Assembly: GCF_013394795.1 (NCBI RefSeq)
Contig: NZ_JABXYU010000001.1
Coordinates: 682,001 to 746,000 of the forward strand
Source of the DNA: Leptotrichia sp. oral taxon 223
GTDB taxonomy: Bacteria; Fusobacteriota; Fusobacteriia; Fusobacteriales; Leptotrichiaceae
DNA length: 64,000 nt
Direction: 5' to 3'
The number at the start of each line of letters is the position of its first letter. Position 1 is the first letter of the stretch. The position numbers and the translations under genes are program-made. The notes under the pieces were generated by a model, which ran no database searches, was not told the DNA's origin, and saw nothing but the letters and a program-made list of their open reading frames with translations. Below are positions 1 through 9,029 of the stretch, in pieces.

Positions 1-632
1 ATGAATTTTTGAATTTTTTTCAAAGTTTTTATTTTTAAAATGTTATTTTTTAAAATATTAATCATTTTTTCAACCAAAACTTCTGTATCCTGACGTGGAA
101 TTAAAACTCCCTTGTCAACGTAAAATTTTCTTCCATAAAATTCCTGTTCGTTCAGCAAATACTGAACTGGAAATTTTTCACGTCCAATTTTTTGAATAAA
201 ATATCTGATTCTTTCGATTTTTTCATCTTCAATTTCATCCCTGTACCTTGTAAAAAGCATCATTCTATCCACATTCAAAACATGTGAAAATACAATTTCA
301 GCAATTAACTTACTCTCATCAATACTATTTTTTTCAAGATACAAAATGCTTTTATCAAGCAGTAATTTTAACTGCTTTTCAGATCTTTCCATATTTTCAA
401 AATCGTTATTGTCAGATATTTTCTTATTGTTGCTTATCACGTTGTTCAGTTTTTCTCTAATTTTTTTCAAGTCATCTTCTGATAATATACGCTCAAATTC
501 AGCATAAAGCATAATTCTTTCCATTTCCATTACTTCCGAAATTACACTTTCCGCTGTCAATCTGGCGTTTTTTATATTTTTTTTTTCCAAATAATTAACC
601 GATTTATTCAAAATATCCAGCAAATTATTCAT
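1..632 (-). CDS. prmC: PrmC, release factor glutamine methyltransferase (partial, N-terminal 210 residues)
   Basis: PrmC N5-methylates the glutamine of the GGQ motif of release factors. The gene runs off the left window edge, so only the N-terminus is present. ATG at 632 overlaps the last 8 bases of prfA, the usual prfA-prmC coupling. I translated the frame directly: residues 155-188 contain the family signature [11 protein letters not shown] followed by [12 protein letters not shown], which lies just before the SAM-binding GxGxG region that is off the window. Unusually, the helical release-factor-binding domain appears twice: residues 4-62 and 88-146 align with each other ([10 protein letters not shown] versus [21 protein letters not shown] versus [11 protein letters not shown]). 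Normal PrmC has a single copy of about 80 residues. The family call is firm; whether the methyltransferase domain is intact cannot be seen. Confidence 0.9.
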   Translation of the reverse strand, partial: MNNLLDILNKSVNYLEKKNIKNARLTAESVISEVMEMERIMLYAEFERILSEDDLKKIREKLNNVISNNKKISDNNDFENMERSEKQLKLLLDKSILYLEKNSIDESKLIAEIVFSHVLNVDRMMLFTRYRDEIEDEKIERIRYFIQKIGREKFPVQYLLNEQEFYGRKFYVDKGVLIPRQDTEVLVEKMINILKNNILKIKTLKKIQKF

Positions 633-1707
633 TGCTATTTCCAACTTCTTTTAATAATTCTGCCTGCTCATAAGCAATCAGGGCATCTATCATCTCGTCC
701 AAATCACCATCCAGAACGCCATCCAGCCTATGAAGCGTCAATTTAATCCTGTGATCGGTAACTCTTCCTTGAGGAAAGTTGTAAGTTCTGATTTTTTCAG
801 ATCTGTCTCCACTTCCAACTTGCGAACGTCTTTCATTTTCAACTGCGCTTCTTTGTTTCTCATATTCCATTTCATACAGTTTAGAAGCCAATACTTTCAT
901 TGCAGCTTCCTTATTTTTTATTTGTGAACGTCCATCTTGCGAAGTTACTACAAGTCCAGTTGGCAAGTGAGTAATTCTTACAGCAGAATCAGTAGTATTT
1001 ACGTGCTGTCCACCTGCTCCGCTTGATCTGTATGTATCAATTTTCAAGTCACTTGGATTAATTTCAACTGCGCTTACATCGTCTATTTCAGGTAATACTG
1101 CAACTGTAATTGTAGATGTGTGAACCCTTCCAGAAGACTCGGTAGCTGGAACTCTTTGCACACGGTGAACTCCGCTTTCAAATTTCAATCTTGAATAAGC
1201 GCCATGCCCTTTAATTAAAAATGTTACTTCCTTCAGTCCCCCAACCCCAATTTCACTTTTGTCAATGACTTCAGTTTTCCAACGGTTTCTTTCTGCATAT
1301 CTAGTAAACATTCTGAAAATATCAGCCGCAAATAATGCTGCTTCATCTCCACCCGCTCCAGCACGGATTTCCATGATAACATTTTTATCATCATTAGGAT
1401 CTTTTGGAAGCAGAAGTATTTTTAATTCTTCTTCAAGATGTGGAATTTCTTCTTCAATCGAATGAATTTCCTCATGCATCATTTCCTTCATTTCCGTATC
1501 TTTTTCAGCTTTCAGATCTTCTTTCAGGCTTTCCATTTCTTCTTTACGCTTTTTATAGTATGTATATTTTTGTACAACTTCATCAATGCTGTTTAAAGCC
1601 TTATTATACTCCATAATTTTCTTTGGATCTGAAACGACTTCAGGATCCATAAGCATTTCTGTGAGTTCCTTATGCTTTAAGACAACATCGTCCAATTTTT
1701 GAAACAT
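625..1707 (-). CDS. prfA: Peptide chain release factor 1
   Basis: RF1 recognises UAA and UAG in the ribosomal A site and triggers peptide release in the cytoplasm. The 360-residue length is standard. Visible hallmarks are the N-terminal coiled coil (about residues 1-105), the GAGGDEA motif near residue 117, the PAT anticodon tripeptide (in [13 protein letters not shown]) that marks RF1 rather than RF2, and the catalytic GGQ within [10 protein letters not shown]. It overlaps prmC, whose product would methylate this GGQ, so enzyme and substrate are translationally coupled. A good sigma70-type promoter lies 111 bases upstream of the start. Confidence 0.98.
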   Translation of the reverse strand: MFQKLDDVVLKHKELTEMLMDPEVVSDPKKIMEYNKALNSIDEVVQKYTYYKKRKEEMESLKEDLKAEKDTEMKEMMHEEIHSIEEEIPHLEEELKILLLPKDPNDDKNVIMEIRAGAGGDEAALFAADIFRMFTRYAERNRWKTEVIDKSEIGVGGLKEVTFLIKGHGAYSRLKFESGVHRVQRVPATESSGRVHTSTITVAVLPEIDDVSAVEINPSDLKIDTYRSSGAGGQHVNTTDSAVRITHLPTGLVVTSQDGRSQIKNKEAAMKVLASKLYEMEYEKQRSAVENERRSQVGSGDRSEKIRTYNFPQGRVTDHRIKLTLHRLDGVLDGDLDEMIDALIAYEQAELLKEVGNSNE

Positions 1708-1817
1708 AATTTATTTTTCAACTCCTAAATTTCTATTTTATTTAAATAATTTTTGAACTTTCTACGTTAATTTTCCCAGTAAAATTATTCAAAGTTAAAT
1801 AACTTCCAACGCTAAGT

Positions 1818-1846
1818 ATTATAGCATATTTTTTAACTTTTTTCAA
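1818..1846 (-). promoter_or_regulatory. Promoter of prfA-prmC
   Basis: On the minus strand, TTGAAA (1841-1846) and TATAAT (1818-1823) are separated by exactly 17 bases. It points at prfA and lies just after the dgk-PAP2 gene. Confidence 0.65.
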
Positions 1847-1849
1847 TTT

Positions 1850-2686
1850 TTAATTATATAAAATCCCAAATTGCAGCATCACAAATAATATAATAAATGC
1901 AACTGAAAATCCAAGCAGCCCACCTGCCAGAACTTCCCTTATGCTATGAATCCCAGATTTAACACGGCTCTGAGCTACTAGTCCCGCCATAAAGAATCCT
2001 AAAATCAGTATTCTTATATCTGATGTCATAAAAAGCAGTATTCCAAAAGCCGCAAAAGCTATTGCGCTATGTCCGCTCGGCATTCCTCCTTCAAGAGGTG
2101 TCCCTTTTTGAAAAAATGACTTCAATACAATTACTAAAATTCCAACCAGAAGCAATATCAAAATCGAAATATTACCTTTCCGCCCTGCTATAATATGCAA
2201 TTTATTCGTACCGTCAAAAATATCCAGCAATTTGTCATAAAACAGTAAATATCCTACGCAAATTGCATTTATCGCAGCAATCAGAACCGCTCCGGCCGCT
2301 ACATCCTTAGCCAGTTTAGCAAGCGGATGCCTCTCAGGAGAAATCAGATCCACAAGCGCCTCAACTGCTGTATTTATAAGCTCGGTAATTATTACAAAAC
2401 ATACAGACAGTGAAATTATAAGAATTTCCACTTTGCTCGCATTTATCACAATTGCCAGAATTACAATTATAATTGCCGCAAGTATATGGACTTTCATATG
2501 TTTCTCATTCTGTAATGCCGAAATCATCCCCTCAATTGCAAAATTAAAGCTGTCTACAAGTCTTTTATCTCTTGCTCTCTCCTTCTTTATATCCCAATTA
2601 TATCTATCTTTCCTATGAAATAACCAAAATATTGATTTTTTATTTTTTTTATTTTTTTCTTCCAAAATTTTCAATCCCTTCTGCAT
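1850..2686 (-). CDS. Undecaprenol/diacylglycerol kinase fused to PAP2 phosphatase
   Basis: The protein joins two membrane enzymes of lipid-carrier metabolism. Residues about 40-155 are a DgkA-type kinase: the family signature ELINTAVEALVDLISPERH followed by KDVAAGAVL is clear. Residues about 165-278 are a PAP2 phosphatase with PSGHSA and a distal HSIREVLAGG, the two His-containing motifs of the family. In Gram-positive relatives the kinase phosphorylates undecaprenol, and PAP2 enzymes dephosphorylate undecaprenyl (pyro)phosphate, so this single protein might set the balance of the cell-wall lipid carrier. About seven hydrophobic segments are visible. It sits downstream of ybeY and the HD phosphodiesterase in the order common in Firmicutes. 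Substrate preference is inferred; the N-terminal 35 residues are lysine-rich and the exact start is uncertain. Confidence 0.9.
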   Translation of the reverse strand: MQKGLKILEEKNKKNKKSIFWLFHRKDRYNWDIKKERARDKRLVDSFNFAIEGMISALQNEKHMKVHILAAIIIVILAIVINASKVEILIISLSVCFVIITELINTAVEALVDLISPERHPLAKLAKDVAAGAVLIAAINAICVGYLLFYDKLLDIFDGTNKLHIIAGRKGNISILILLLVGILVIVLKSFFQKGTPLEGGMPSGHSAIAFAAFGILLFMTSDIRILILGFFMAGLVAQSRVKSGIHSIREVLAGGLLGFSVAFIILFVMLQFGILYN

Positions 2687-2728
2687 TCAATGATTTTTAA
2701 ACAATTCTAAATAAACAGATTTTATAAA

Positions 2729-3190
2729 TCATCTGTTATAATTAAATCTATTCAAAATTTCTTCTTCCCGTCTTCTCATAACAACTTTATCTTCCTCTTC
2801 AATGTGATCATATCCCAGCAAATGCAGCATCCCGTGACACAAGACATAATAAAATTCCCTCTCGTCAGAATGTCCGTATTCACTAGACTGCTCTTTTACC
2901 CGCTCGATTGAGATTACAATGTCGCCTAGCATATTTACTGCCCCAAAGTTTTCGGTTTCATTGTAGGCAAAGGAAATTACGTCGGTTGGAGCATCTTTTT
3001 GACGGTATTCACGGTTTATTTCCTGAATTTGCTCATTTGTTGTAATTAATAATGATAAATAGTATTCATTTTTGTCAAATTCTTCTTTATATTCATCTTT
3101 TAAAATGTAACTGACGAATTCCTTTATTTTTTCTTTATCAAAAAAATCGTCAATTTTTTCAACATCATAAGTTATATCAATATCCAGCAT
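2729..3190 (-). CDS. ybeY: YbeY, rRNA maturation endoribonuclease
   Basis: YbeY is a zinc-dependent RNase involved in 16S rRNA 3'-end maturation and ribosome quality control. The zinc motif HGMLHLLGYDH is complete near the C-terminus, and the upstream DVISFAYNE stretch is typical. I place the start at ATG 3190 (MLDIDITYD) because a GGAG lies 7 bases before it, while the ATG four codons upstream overlaps that ribosome-binding site. The length (153 residues) matches the family. It lies between the PgpH-like gene and the kinase-phosphatase fusion, an arrangement widely conserved in bacteria. Confidence 0.95.
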   Translation of the reverse strand: MLDIDITYDVEKIDDFFDKEKIKEFVSYILKDEYKEEFDKNEYYLSLLITTNEQIQEINREYRQKDAPTDVISFAYNETENFGAVNMLGDIVISIERVKEQSSEYGHSDEREFYYVLCHGMLHLLGYDHIEEEDKVVMRRREEEILNRFNYNR

Positions 3191-3209
3191 AGTTTTCTCC
3201 ATTTTATTT

Positions 3210-5264
3210 TTAATCTTTTTTCATTTTTTCATCCATCTTCGGATATTTTATTCTTTCGTGATAAACTCCCTGTAATGTGTTTATAAAGGATTGTACCACT
3301 TTTTCTATTTCTCCCAAAGTCAAGTCAGAATCACTTAACTGCTTATCATCCATTTTTGATTTTACTAAATATCTGATAAAATTTTCAATCCCTTCCTTGC
3401 TTTTATTTTCAAGAGTTCTTGTAGCCGCCTCCACCGTATCTGCCAGCAGAATTATTCCAGATTCCTTTGTTCTAGGTTTAGGCCCGCTGTATCTGAAATT
3501 GCTTTCTACAACTTCTTCTCCACTTTCCAGCGCTTTATAGTAAAAATACTGTGTCAAGGTTGTTCCGTGATGTTCCAGTATTACGTCTAGAATCTCTTTT
3601 GGCAATTTGTTTTCTTTTCCCATAATATAGCCATCTTTTGTGTGTGAAGTCAGTATTAATGCACTTAATGACGGTTTTATCTTATTATGTGGATTTACTC
3701 CATCCCGCTGATTTTCCACAAAAAATTCTGGCCGCTTCATTTTTCCAATATCGTGGTAATATGAAGCTATTCTCGCAAATGTAGCATTTGCGCCTATACT
3801 TTCAGCCGCTCCTTCCGCCAGCGCTCCAACCATTATGCTATGGTGAAAAGTTCCCGGTGCCTTTATAAGCAATTGTTTTAACAACGTGTGCGAAAAATCG
3901 CTGAGTTCCAGCAATTTCATTGTTGTTAAAATTTCAAAGTAATCTTCAAAATATGGCAATACCGCAAGTGACAGCATTCCAGTTAAAACGCCTGAAAATA
4001 CTGAAAATACTATCATTAACATCATCAATCCAAAGCTTGACTGATTAACAAGTCCATAACTAAACGACATCAAAGCCTGAAATATTCCCAAAAAGAAACT
4101 TAATTTTACAATATCACTTCTGCTCACAAGGCTCGCAGCCTTATAAATCGCAACTAGCGAAACCGCTATTGTAACTAGAAACCACGATTCTTCCCGTGAC
4201 AGAATAATCATATTTGAAAATGTCATTATAATCGCATATGCCCTGTTTCCCAAAATTGTCGATATAATTGGAAGCATTGCAAATGGAAGTAAATAAATGA
4301 AATATTGATTATTTAAAAACAGAATATAAATCGTGTTTACAAATATTATTGTAATAAGTGTCGGATAAAATGCCTTTGATTCCACAACTTTTCTTGCATT
4401 TTTTCGTAACAAATAATAAATCAATGTCATAACTAGCGTAAAAGTAGCCACAAGTCCAACAGTTTTTCTAAATTTATCCCCATTTCTTACCAGATTCAGT
4501 TTTTCCAGCTTCAAAAATGTATCTGAATCAATAATTTCACCTTTTTTTACGATAATGTCCCCTTTGTAAATCTTAATTTCCTTATCTCTCAACGACATCA
4601 TATTATCTGCAATTTTCTTTTTTGTAGCTTCTTCATTGATAACAAGGTTGGGCTTTATAAAATTTTGAAGGATTTTCATGTCAATGTTGTCTGCCTTTAT
4701 ATCTTTTTTTCGGATTATTTTGGATAAATTTTCCGTTTTATAAATTCCATCACTATAAATTTCAGATATAATATCTGATAGGTTTACAGAATATTCTACA
4801 TTTTCAGTTCTTGCCGCTATTTCCTTAATATCCGCAATTGTAAACGTGTACTTATTTTCCTTTATATACTTTTCAATTGCCGCATTGTCAGATGGGTTCA
4901 TATTCCGTATGTCACGCAGAAATCTGTTCAGTGAAATTACAGTTTGCTTGTTTACATCTTTTATTTTATCAAATTCAGGCTGTGTAGTCTTCATTATTTT
5001 TTCTTCAATGCTGTCATCCAGAATATCCACAAAATAAGATACATTTTTATACGCCACAATATCCGATTTTGCAATGCTTCCAACAACATAATTCACATTT
5101 AGCCTTGACATTTCGATAATTATGCCAAATATCATAAATGTTATCGTCAAAACAATAAATCTGAATGTAAATTTCTTTTTGCTATTATACTTTATTTCAT
5201 TGCTTTTAGTTTTTTTTTCTTTTACTTCAAAAATAAATTCCCGCCCTCGTATATTTACTCTCAT
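3210..5264 (-). CDS. PgpH-type 7TM-HD membrane phosphodiesterase
   Basis: This 684-residue protein has the layout of the YqfF/PgpH family: a short cytoplasmic N-terminus, one membrane helix (about residues 33-50), an extracytoplasmic domain to about residue 265, a block of membrane helices (about 268-440), then a cytoplasmic HD domain. The HD metal motif is visible as HSIMVGALAEGAA followed by SYYHDIGKMKRPEFF and a distal LEHHGTT. Characterised members hydrolyse cyclic di-AMP, so a role in c-di-AMP turnover is the best guess. It is probably cotranscribed with ybeY 19 bases downstream. The RBS (AAAGGGAAA) sits just before the ATG. Confidence 0.92.
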   Translation of the reverse strand: MRVNIRGREFIFEVKEKKTKSNEIKYNSKKKFTFRFIVLTITFMIFGIIIEMSRLNVNYVVGSIAKSDIVAYKNVSYFVDILDDSIEEKIMKTTQPEFDKIKDVNKQTVISLNRFLRDIRNMNPSDNAAIEKYIKENKYTFTIADIKEIAARTENVEYSVNLSDIISEIYSDGIYKTENLSKIIRKKDIKADNIDMKILQNFIKPNLVINEEATKKKIADNMMSLRDKEIKIYKGDIIVKKGEIIDSDTFLKLEKLNLVRNGDKFRKTVGLVATFTLVMTLIYYLLRKNARKVVESKAFYPTLITIIFVNTIYILFLNNQYFIYLLPFAMLPIISTILGNRAYAIIMTFSNMIILSREESWFLVTIAVSLVAIYKAASLVSRSDIVKLSFFLGIFQALMSFSYGLVNQSSFGLMMLMIVFSVFSGVLTGMLSLAVLPYFEDYFEILTTMKLLELSDFSHTLLKQLLIKAPGTFHHSIMVGALAEGAAESIGANATFARIASYYHDIGKMKRPEFFVENQRDGVNPHNKIKPSLSALILTSHTKDGYIMGKENKLPKEILDVILEHHGTTLTQYFYYKALESGEEVVESNFRYSGPKPRTKESGIILLADTVEAATRTLENKSKEGIENFIRYLVKSKMDDKQLSDSDLTLGEIEKVVQSFINTLQGVYHERIKYPKMDEKMKKD

Positions 5265-5329
5265 TTTCCCTTTCCTTTCCTAAATTTTATAAAACTCCCT
5301 TTTTATTTTTACCATATTCTAAATTTTTT

Positions 5330-7801
5330 TTACTTCATCCTTTTTAAAATATCATTTTTACTTTCCACCACCTTATTTCGTGGCAAAGCCGTCAAAAATT
5401 TCTTTCCATACATTTTTTTTATTATCCTATTATCAAGGATAACAATATTTCCGCTGTCCGTCTTGCTTCTAATAAGCCTGCCAACTCCCTGCTTAAATTT
5501 AATCACAGCTTGTGGAACCTGATAATCATTAAACGGATTTTGCCCATTTTTTCTAATATTTTCAATGATTGCCTCCGTTACAGGATCATTCGGCACTTTA
5601 AACGGCAATTTTGTAATAATTACTGATTTCAGCTGTTCTCCCTGCACATCAACACCTTCCCAAAAGCTGTCTGTCCCAAATAATATCGGATTTTTAGAGT
5701 TTTTAAATATTTCTATCATTTCGTGCCGTGGAAAGTCATTTTGCTTTATAAGCGTATATTCCTTTTCTGAAAATCGTGATTTTAACTGATTGTACAAAAA
5801 GTTCAAGGCGCTGTATGAAGTAAATAGTAAAAAACAATGCCCTTTCGTACTTTTTATCACGCCTTCAATAAATTCTTCCAAATCCCGCAGAAATTCAATA
5901 TTTGTCGGATCAAGCGCATCTTCTGGAATATAAACTTTCATTTGTTTTTCGTAATTAAATGGCGATTTTACAATTCTTTCGTCTATTTTCCTGCGATTTT
6001 CCTTCATAAGCCCAATGCTTTTTTTATAATAGTCAAACCTATTGTCAACAGCAAGTGTCGCCGAAGTAAAAATCATCCTGTCCATTTTCGTAAACAAGTT
6101 ATCATTCAGTTCATCCGAAATATCAAAAGGCGTCGCATATAATTTCACATTTGGACGGACTGTAGTAACATTAGCCCAGTAAACATATCCTTCTTCTTTC
6201 CCTTCCAGAATAAACTCAAATTTCTTATAATACTGCTTCAATCTCTCATAATATCTCGAAAATTCAAATAAAAACCCCTCTCTGTCTTCTAAATTATAAT
6301 TGCTCACAGTATTTAAAAACTTGTTGATTCTTATAACTAAATTTCCATAACTTTCCTTAAACTGACTATTAATTTCCATAACTTCACGAAAAGCCTTGTT
6401 ACTTCGCATTTTCTGCTTATCAATCTTTATCTTGATTTCCCTGTTGTCATTATTTTCTGAAAAAAGATAAATTAATTTATCAAAAATATCTATTCCCTTG
6501 TCATAAAACGTGTTCAATTCTGCAATAACATCTTCCTTCAATTCATCGGCTTTCTCATATTCTTCACTCGAAAGGCTCTCATTCAGATAAGCCATCAGTC
6601 TGACAATAGCCCCGGCATTGCTAGAATTTACCATAACACGTCTATTATAAATATGCCCCATAAGCCGTCCAAATGATATTTTCGACGTTTCAAAAGTAAA
6701 ATAATTTCGAGCCGTATCTTCTATATTGTGAGCCTCATCAAAAACAACAATATCATAATTTGGCAAAATCGAATAATTTGTATAAAATCCTGTCTGATTC
6801 CTAATTGCTAAATCTGCAAAGAACATATGATGGTTTACAATAAGAAGTGTCGCATCTGCAACATTTTTTCTAGCATTAAAAAAGTGGCATTTTGAATAAT
6901 ACGGGCATTTTACACCTTTACACATATCAACTTCACTATTGACTTTTTCCCAGATACTGTTTGAAATCTCGTATTTCAGCTCATTCCTGTCACCTGTTCT
7001 TGTAACATTTTTATCCCAGTCAATAAGATTTCTTATAATATTTTTTTCAGTCTTTTCCTCTTCCGTATCTGTTTCCTTCTCCGTAACATCTATATTGTAA
7101 AGCTTTCTCTTGCAAAGATAGTTTCCTCGTCCCTTTACAATCTGATAATTAAAGTCCTCGTCAATAATTTTCCTTAAAAGCGGAATATCCTTATTAATAA
7201 GCTGTTCCTGCAAATTAATAGTATTCGTCGAAACAATCAGCTTTAAGTTATTTTCAATGGCGTAAAGCAATGTCGGCAGTAAATAGGCAATCGTCTTCCC
7301 AGTCCCAGTCCCAGCCTCAACTATGAGCTTTTTATTCTCATTCACGCTATTTTCAATAAACTTAGCCATCTCATACTGTTCCCGCCGTACCTCAAACTTA
7401 CCAAAATTCCTATGAATAGCCCCATTCTCTCCAAAATATTCATCCACATCAATTTTTATAAATTCCTTTAAAGCCACAATCACGTAAATATCATCCACAG
7501 CGTTATTTACAATGTACGAAGCCCCTCCAACTTCCCCATATATGCTGGAAATGCTCACATCCTCATCAGACGGAATCAGCACTCCAGACGGATGATTGTG
7601 TATTATAACCTCATTTTTTCTCATCATATTTAATAATGCGGCAACAGAGCTGGAATTTCCCCGTGCTATCACTTCTACATCTGCAACAATCCCTTCCCCA
7701 TCTGGAATCCCACGAAAAAACACTTCATTTCCACCGGATTCCGCAATTTGCAGGCGCATTTTTTCTATTGTTCTCGCATTAATAAATTCAGCAACTTTCA
7801 T
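5330..7801 (-). CDS. dinG: DinG-family DNA helicase with N-terminal JAMM/RadC-like domain
   Basis: The 823-residue protein is an XPD/DinG-type superfamily 2 helicase with an extra N-terminal domain. Residues 1-120 hold a complete JAMM signature: Glu26, then HNHP (His68, His70), Ser78 and Asp81 in the spacing H-x-H-x7-S-x2-D, as in RadC and JAB metalloproteins. The helicase follows, with Walker A EAGTGTGKT (161-169), a cysteine cluster (LCKRK, then CKGVKCPYYSKC) expected to hold a 4Fe-4S cluster, a DEAH box (VVFDEAHNIED) and a C-terminal motif with QGVGRLIR. I chose ATG 7801 because AGGAGG precedes it. Related DinG proteins usually carry an exonuclease or no extra domain here, so the JAMM fusion is notable. 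A role in DNA repair or R-loop removal is inferred from the family. Confidence 0.9.
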   Translation of the reverse strand: MKVAEFINARTIEKMRLQIAESGGNEVFFRGIPDGEGIVADVEVIARGNSSSVAALLNMMRKNEVIIHNHPSGVLIPSDEDVSISSIYGEVGGASYIVNNAVDDIYVIVALKEFIKIDVDEYFGENGAIHRNFGKFEVRREQYEMAKFIENSVNENKKLIVEAGTGTGKTIAYLLPTLLYAIENNLKLIVSTNTINLQEQLINKDIPLLRKIIDEDFNYQIVKGRGNYLCKRKLYNIDVTEKETDTEEEKTEKNIIRNLIDWDKNVTRTGDRNELKYEISNSIWEKVNSEVDMCKGVKCPYYSKCHFFNARKNVADATLLIVNHHMFFADLAIRNQTGFYTNYSILPNYDIVVFDEAHNIEDTARNYFTFETSKISFGRLMGHIYNRRVMVNSSNAGAIVRLMAYLNESLSSEEYEKADELKEDVIAELNTFYDKGIDIFDKLIYLFSENNDNREIKIKIDKQKMRSNKAFREVMEINSQFKESYGNLVIRINKFLNTVSNYNLEDREGFLFEFSRYYERLKQYYKKFEFILEGKEEGYVYWANVTTVRPNVKLYATPFDISDELNDNLFTKMDRMIFTSATLAVDNRFDYYKKSIGLMKENRRKIDERIVKSPFNYEKQMKVYIPEDALDPTNIEFLRDLEEFIEGVIKSTKGHCFLLFTSYSALNFLYNQLKSRFSEKEYTLIKQNDFPRHEMIEIFKNSKNPILFGTDSFWEGVDVQGEQLKSVIITKLPFKVPNDPVTEAIIENIRKNGQNPFNDYQVPQAVIKFKQGVGRLIRSKTDSGNIVILDNRIIKKMYGKKFLTALPRNKVVESKNDILKRMK

Positions 7802-7955
7802 CTTTCCTCCTATAATAAAGATTTTACTATATAATAGGCTTTTTTTCAACTTTTCTTTTAAAAAATATAGAAAAAAGCCATTTAATATAATTCATAAAAT
7901 TATATAAACAGCTTTTTAAATTAGTTTTTAATTGTTAATTTTAATTTTTCAGGCT

Positions 7956-8576
7956 TTATTCGTTAATTGAACCATGCCCAGAATTTTGAAGGCTACAGCT
8001 TTTATCTTTTCCATTTTCTGTATAGACAGCGTCGTTTCCTTTCATGTGGATAGAAACATTTCCATTAGAATATTTTTCCCCACTTCCAGAAGTTACTGAA
8101 TTTAAAGTATAAATTCCACCATAACCGTCAGCCAGTTTTACTTTGTCTGTTGAAAGATTTTCTACTGTTACATCTTGATAACCGTCACAGCTGTATTTTC
8201 TTAGCAAATGACTGCTAGAACTTTGGCTGCTGCTTGAGTTGCCATTTCCTGTCATATAGCAGCTTTCATCGCTTCCATTTTTTGTAAATACTGCATCATT
8301 TCCCTTTATATGAATCGAAACTCCTCCACCTGTGTATTCTTCTCCACTACCAGATCTTGTTAATTTCAGATTGTAGACTTTTCCATTTCCATCTGTCAAT
8401 CTTACTCTGTCTGTTGAAAGATTTTGTACTGTCACATTTCTGCTGCTGCAGCTGAATTTTCTTGTTAAATTCGATGCTTTTTTTGAAGATTTTGCTCTCG
8501 CTGCTGAAAAACCAATAGAACTAAGAGCCAAAACTCCAACTAAAGTTGCTAAAATCATTTTTTTTGCTGATTTCAT
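7956..8576 (-). CDS. Secreted protein with two MliC-like (lysozyme inhibitor) domains
   Basis: The protein starts with a signal peptide (MKSAKKMILATLVGVLALSS, cleavage probably after the AARA region) and contains two tandem repeats of about 75 residues separated by a Ser/Asn-rich linker. Each repeat has the MliC/PliC pattern: an early Cys (RKFSCSS, RKYSCDG), a central SGSGEEY or SGSGEKY, then SIH(I/M)KGNDAV and a final Cys (ESCYM, KSCSL). MliC proteins inhibit c-type lysozymes in the envelope. Most have a single domain; the tandem form is unusual. No lipobox is evident, so it is probably periplasmic or secreted. A GTG three codons upstream is an alternative start. A putative promoter is listed separately. 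Confidence 0.75.
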   Translation of the reverse strand: MKSAKKMILATLVGVLALSSIGFSAARAKSSKKASNLTRKFSCSSRNVTVQNLSTDRVRLTDGNGKVYNLKLTRSGSGEEYTGGGVSIHIKGNDAVFTKNGSDESCYMTGNGNSSSSQSSSSHLLRKYSCDGYQDVTVENLSTDKVKLADGYGGIYTLNSVTSGSGEKYSNGNVSIHMKGNDAVYTENGKDKSCSLQNSGHGSINE

Positions 8577-8585
8577 AACATCCAC

Positions 8586-9029
8586 TCTCTTTTCTTCAAT
8601 TTATTTTATTATATGCTCAAACTCCTAAAAATGAAACATATAAAGCCTGTTTGAGTAATAGCCCAAACTTTATTCATTTTTAAAGCAATTTGGCTATAAC
8701 AATTACATTTTTGAAATTTTATAAATCTCTTCTAAAATTTCGAGATTAGTATACCACACTTTAATTTTAATTTCAATTATTTAACAAAAAATTTTTTTCA
8801 TATTTTTTAGTAAAATTTAATCTTTAAATTCTATAGTTTTACTTTTTAAGGACTTCCAAATCCAGTATTTATAATCAAAAATAACACATCATATTCTAAA
8901 GCCAAAAATATCTTCAAAATCTAGCCGATAATTAAAGGAAAAAAAAAGTAATATCATGTATAATTCTATACAAAGGGCATACGTTACCTTGTAATTAACG
9001 TAAATTTTTTATAAAGGATATTTTATTTT
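8586..9029. other. Divergent intergenic region with several dyads
   Basis: No gene is visible in this AT-rich 444-base gap between the MliC-like gene and yitT. It contains the CTCAAAC/GTTTGAG dyad (8616-8655), an ATAGCC-centred imperfect hairpin (about 8658-8698), a TATAAT at 8959-8964 that could serve yitT, and ACGTTA (8981-8986) / TAACGT (8996-9001) directly downstream of that -10 box. Confidence 0.4.
8608..8635 (-). promoter_or_regulatory. Putative promoter of the MliC-like gene
   Basis: TATAAT (8608-8613, minus strand) with a weaker TTCATT 16 bases upstream, 32 bases before the ATG. The -35 half overlaps a dyad CTCAAAC (8616-8622) / GTTTGAG (8649-8655), which could be an operator or RNA hairpin. 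Confidence 0.4.
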
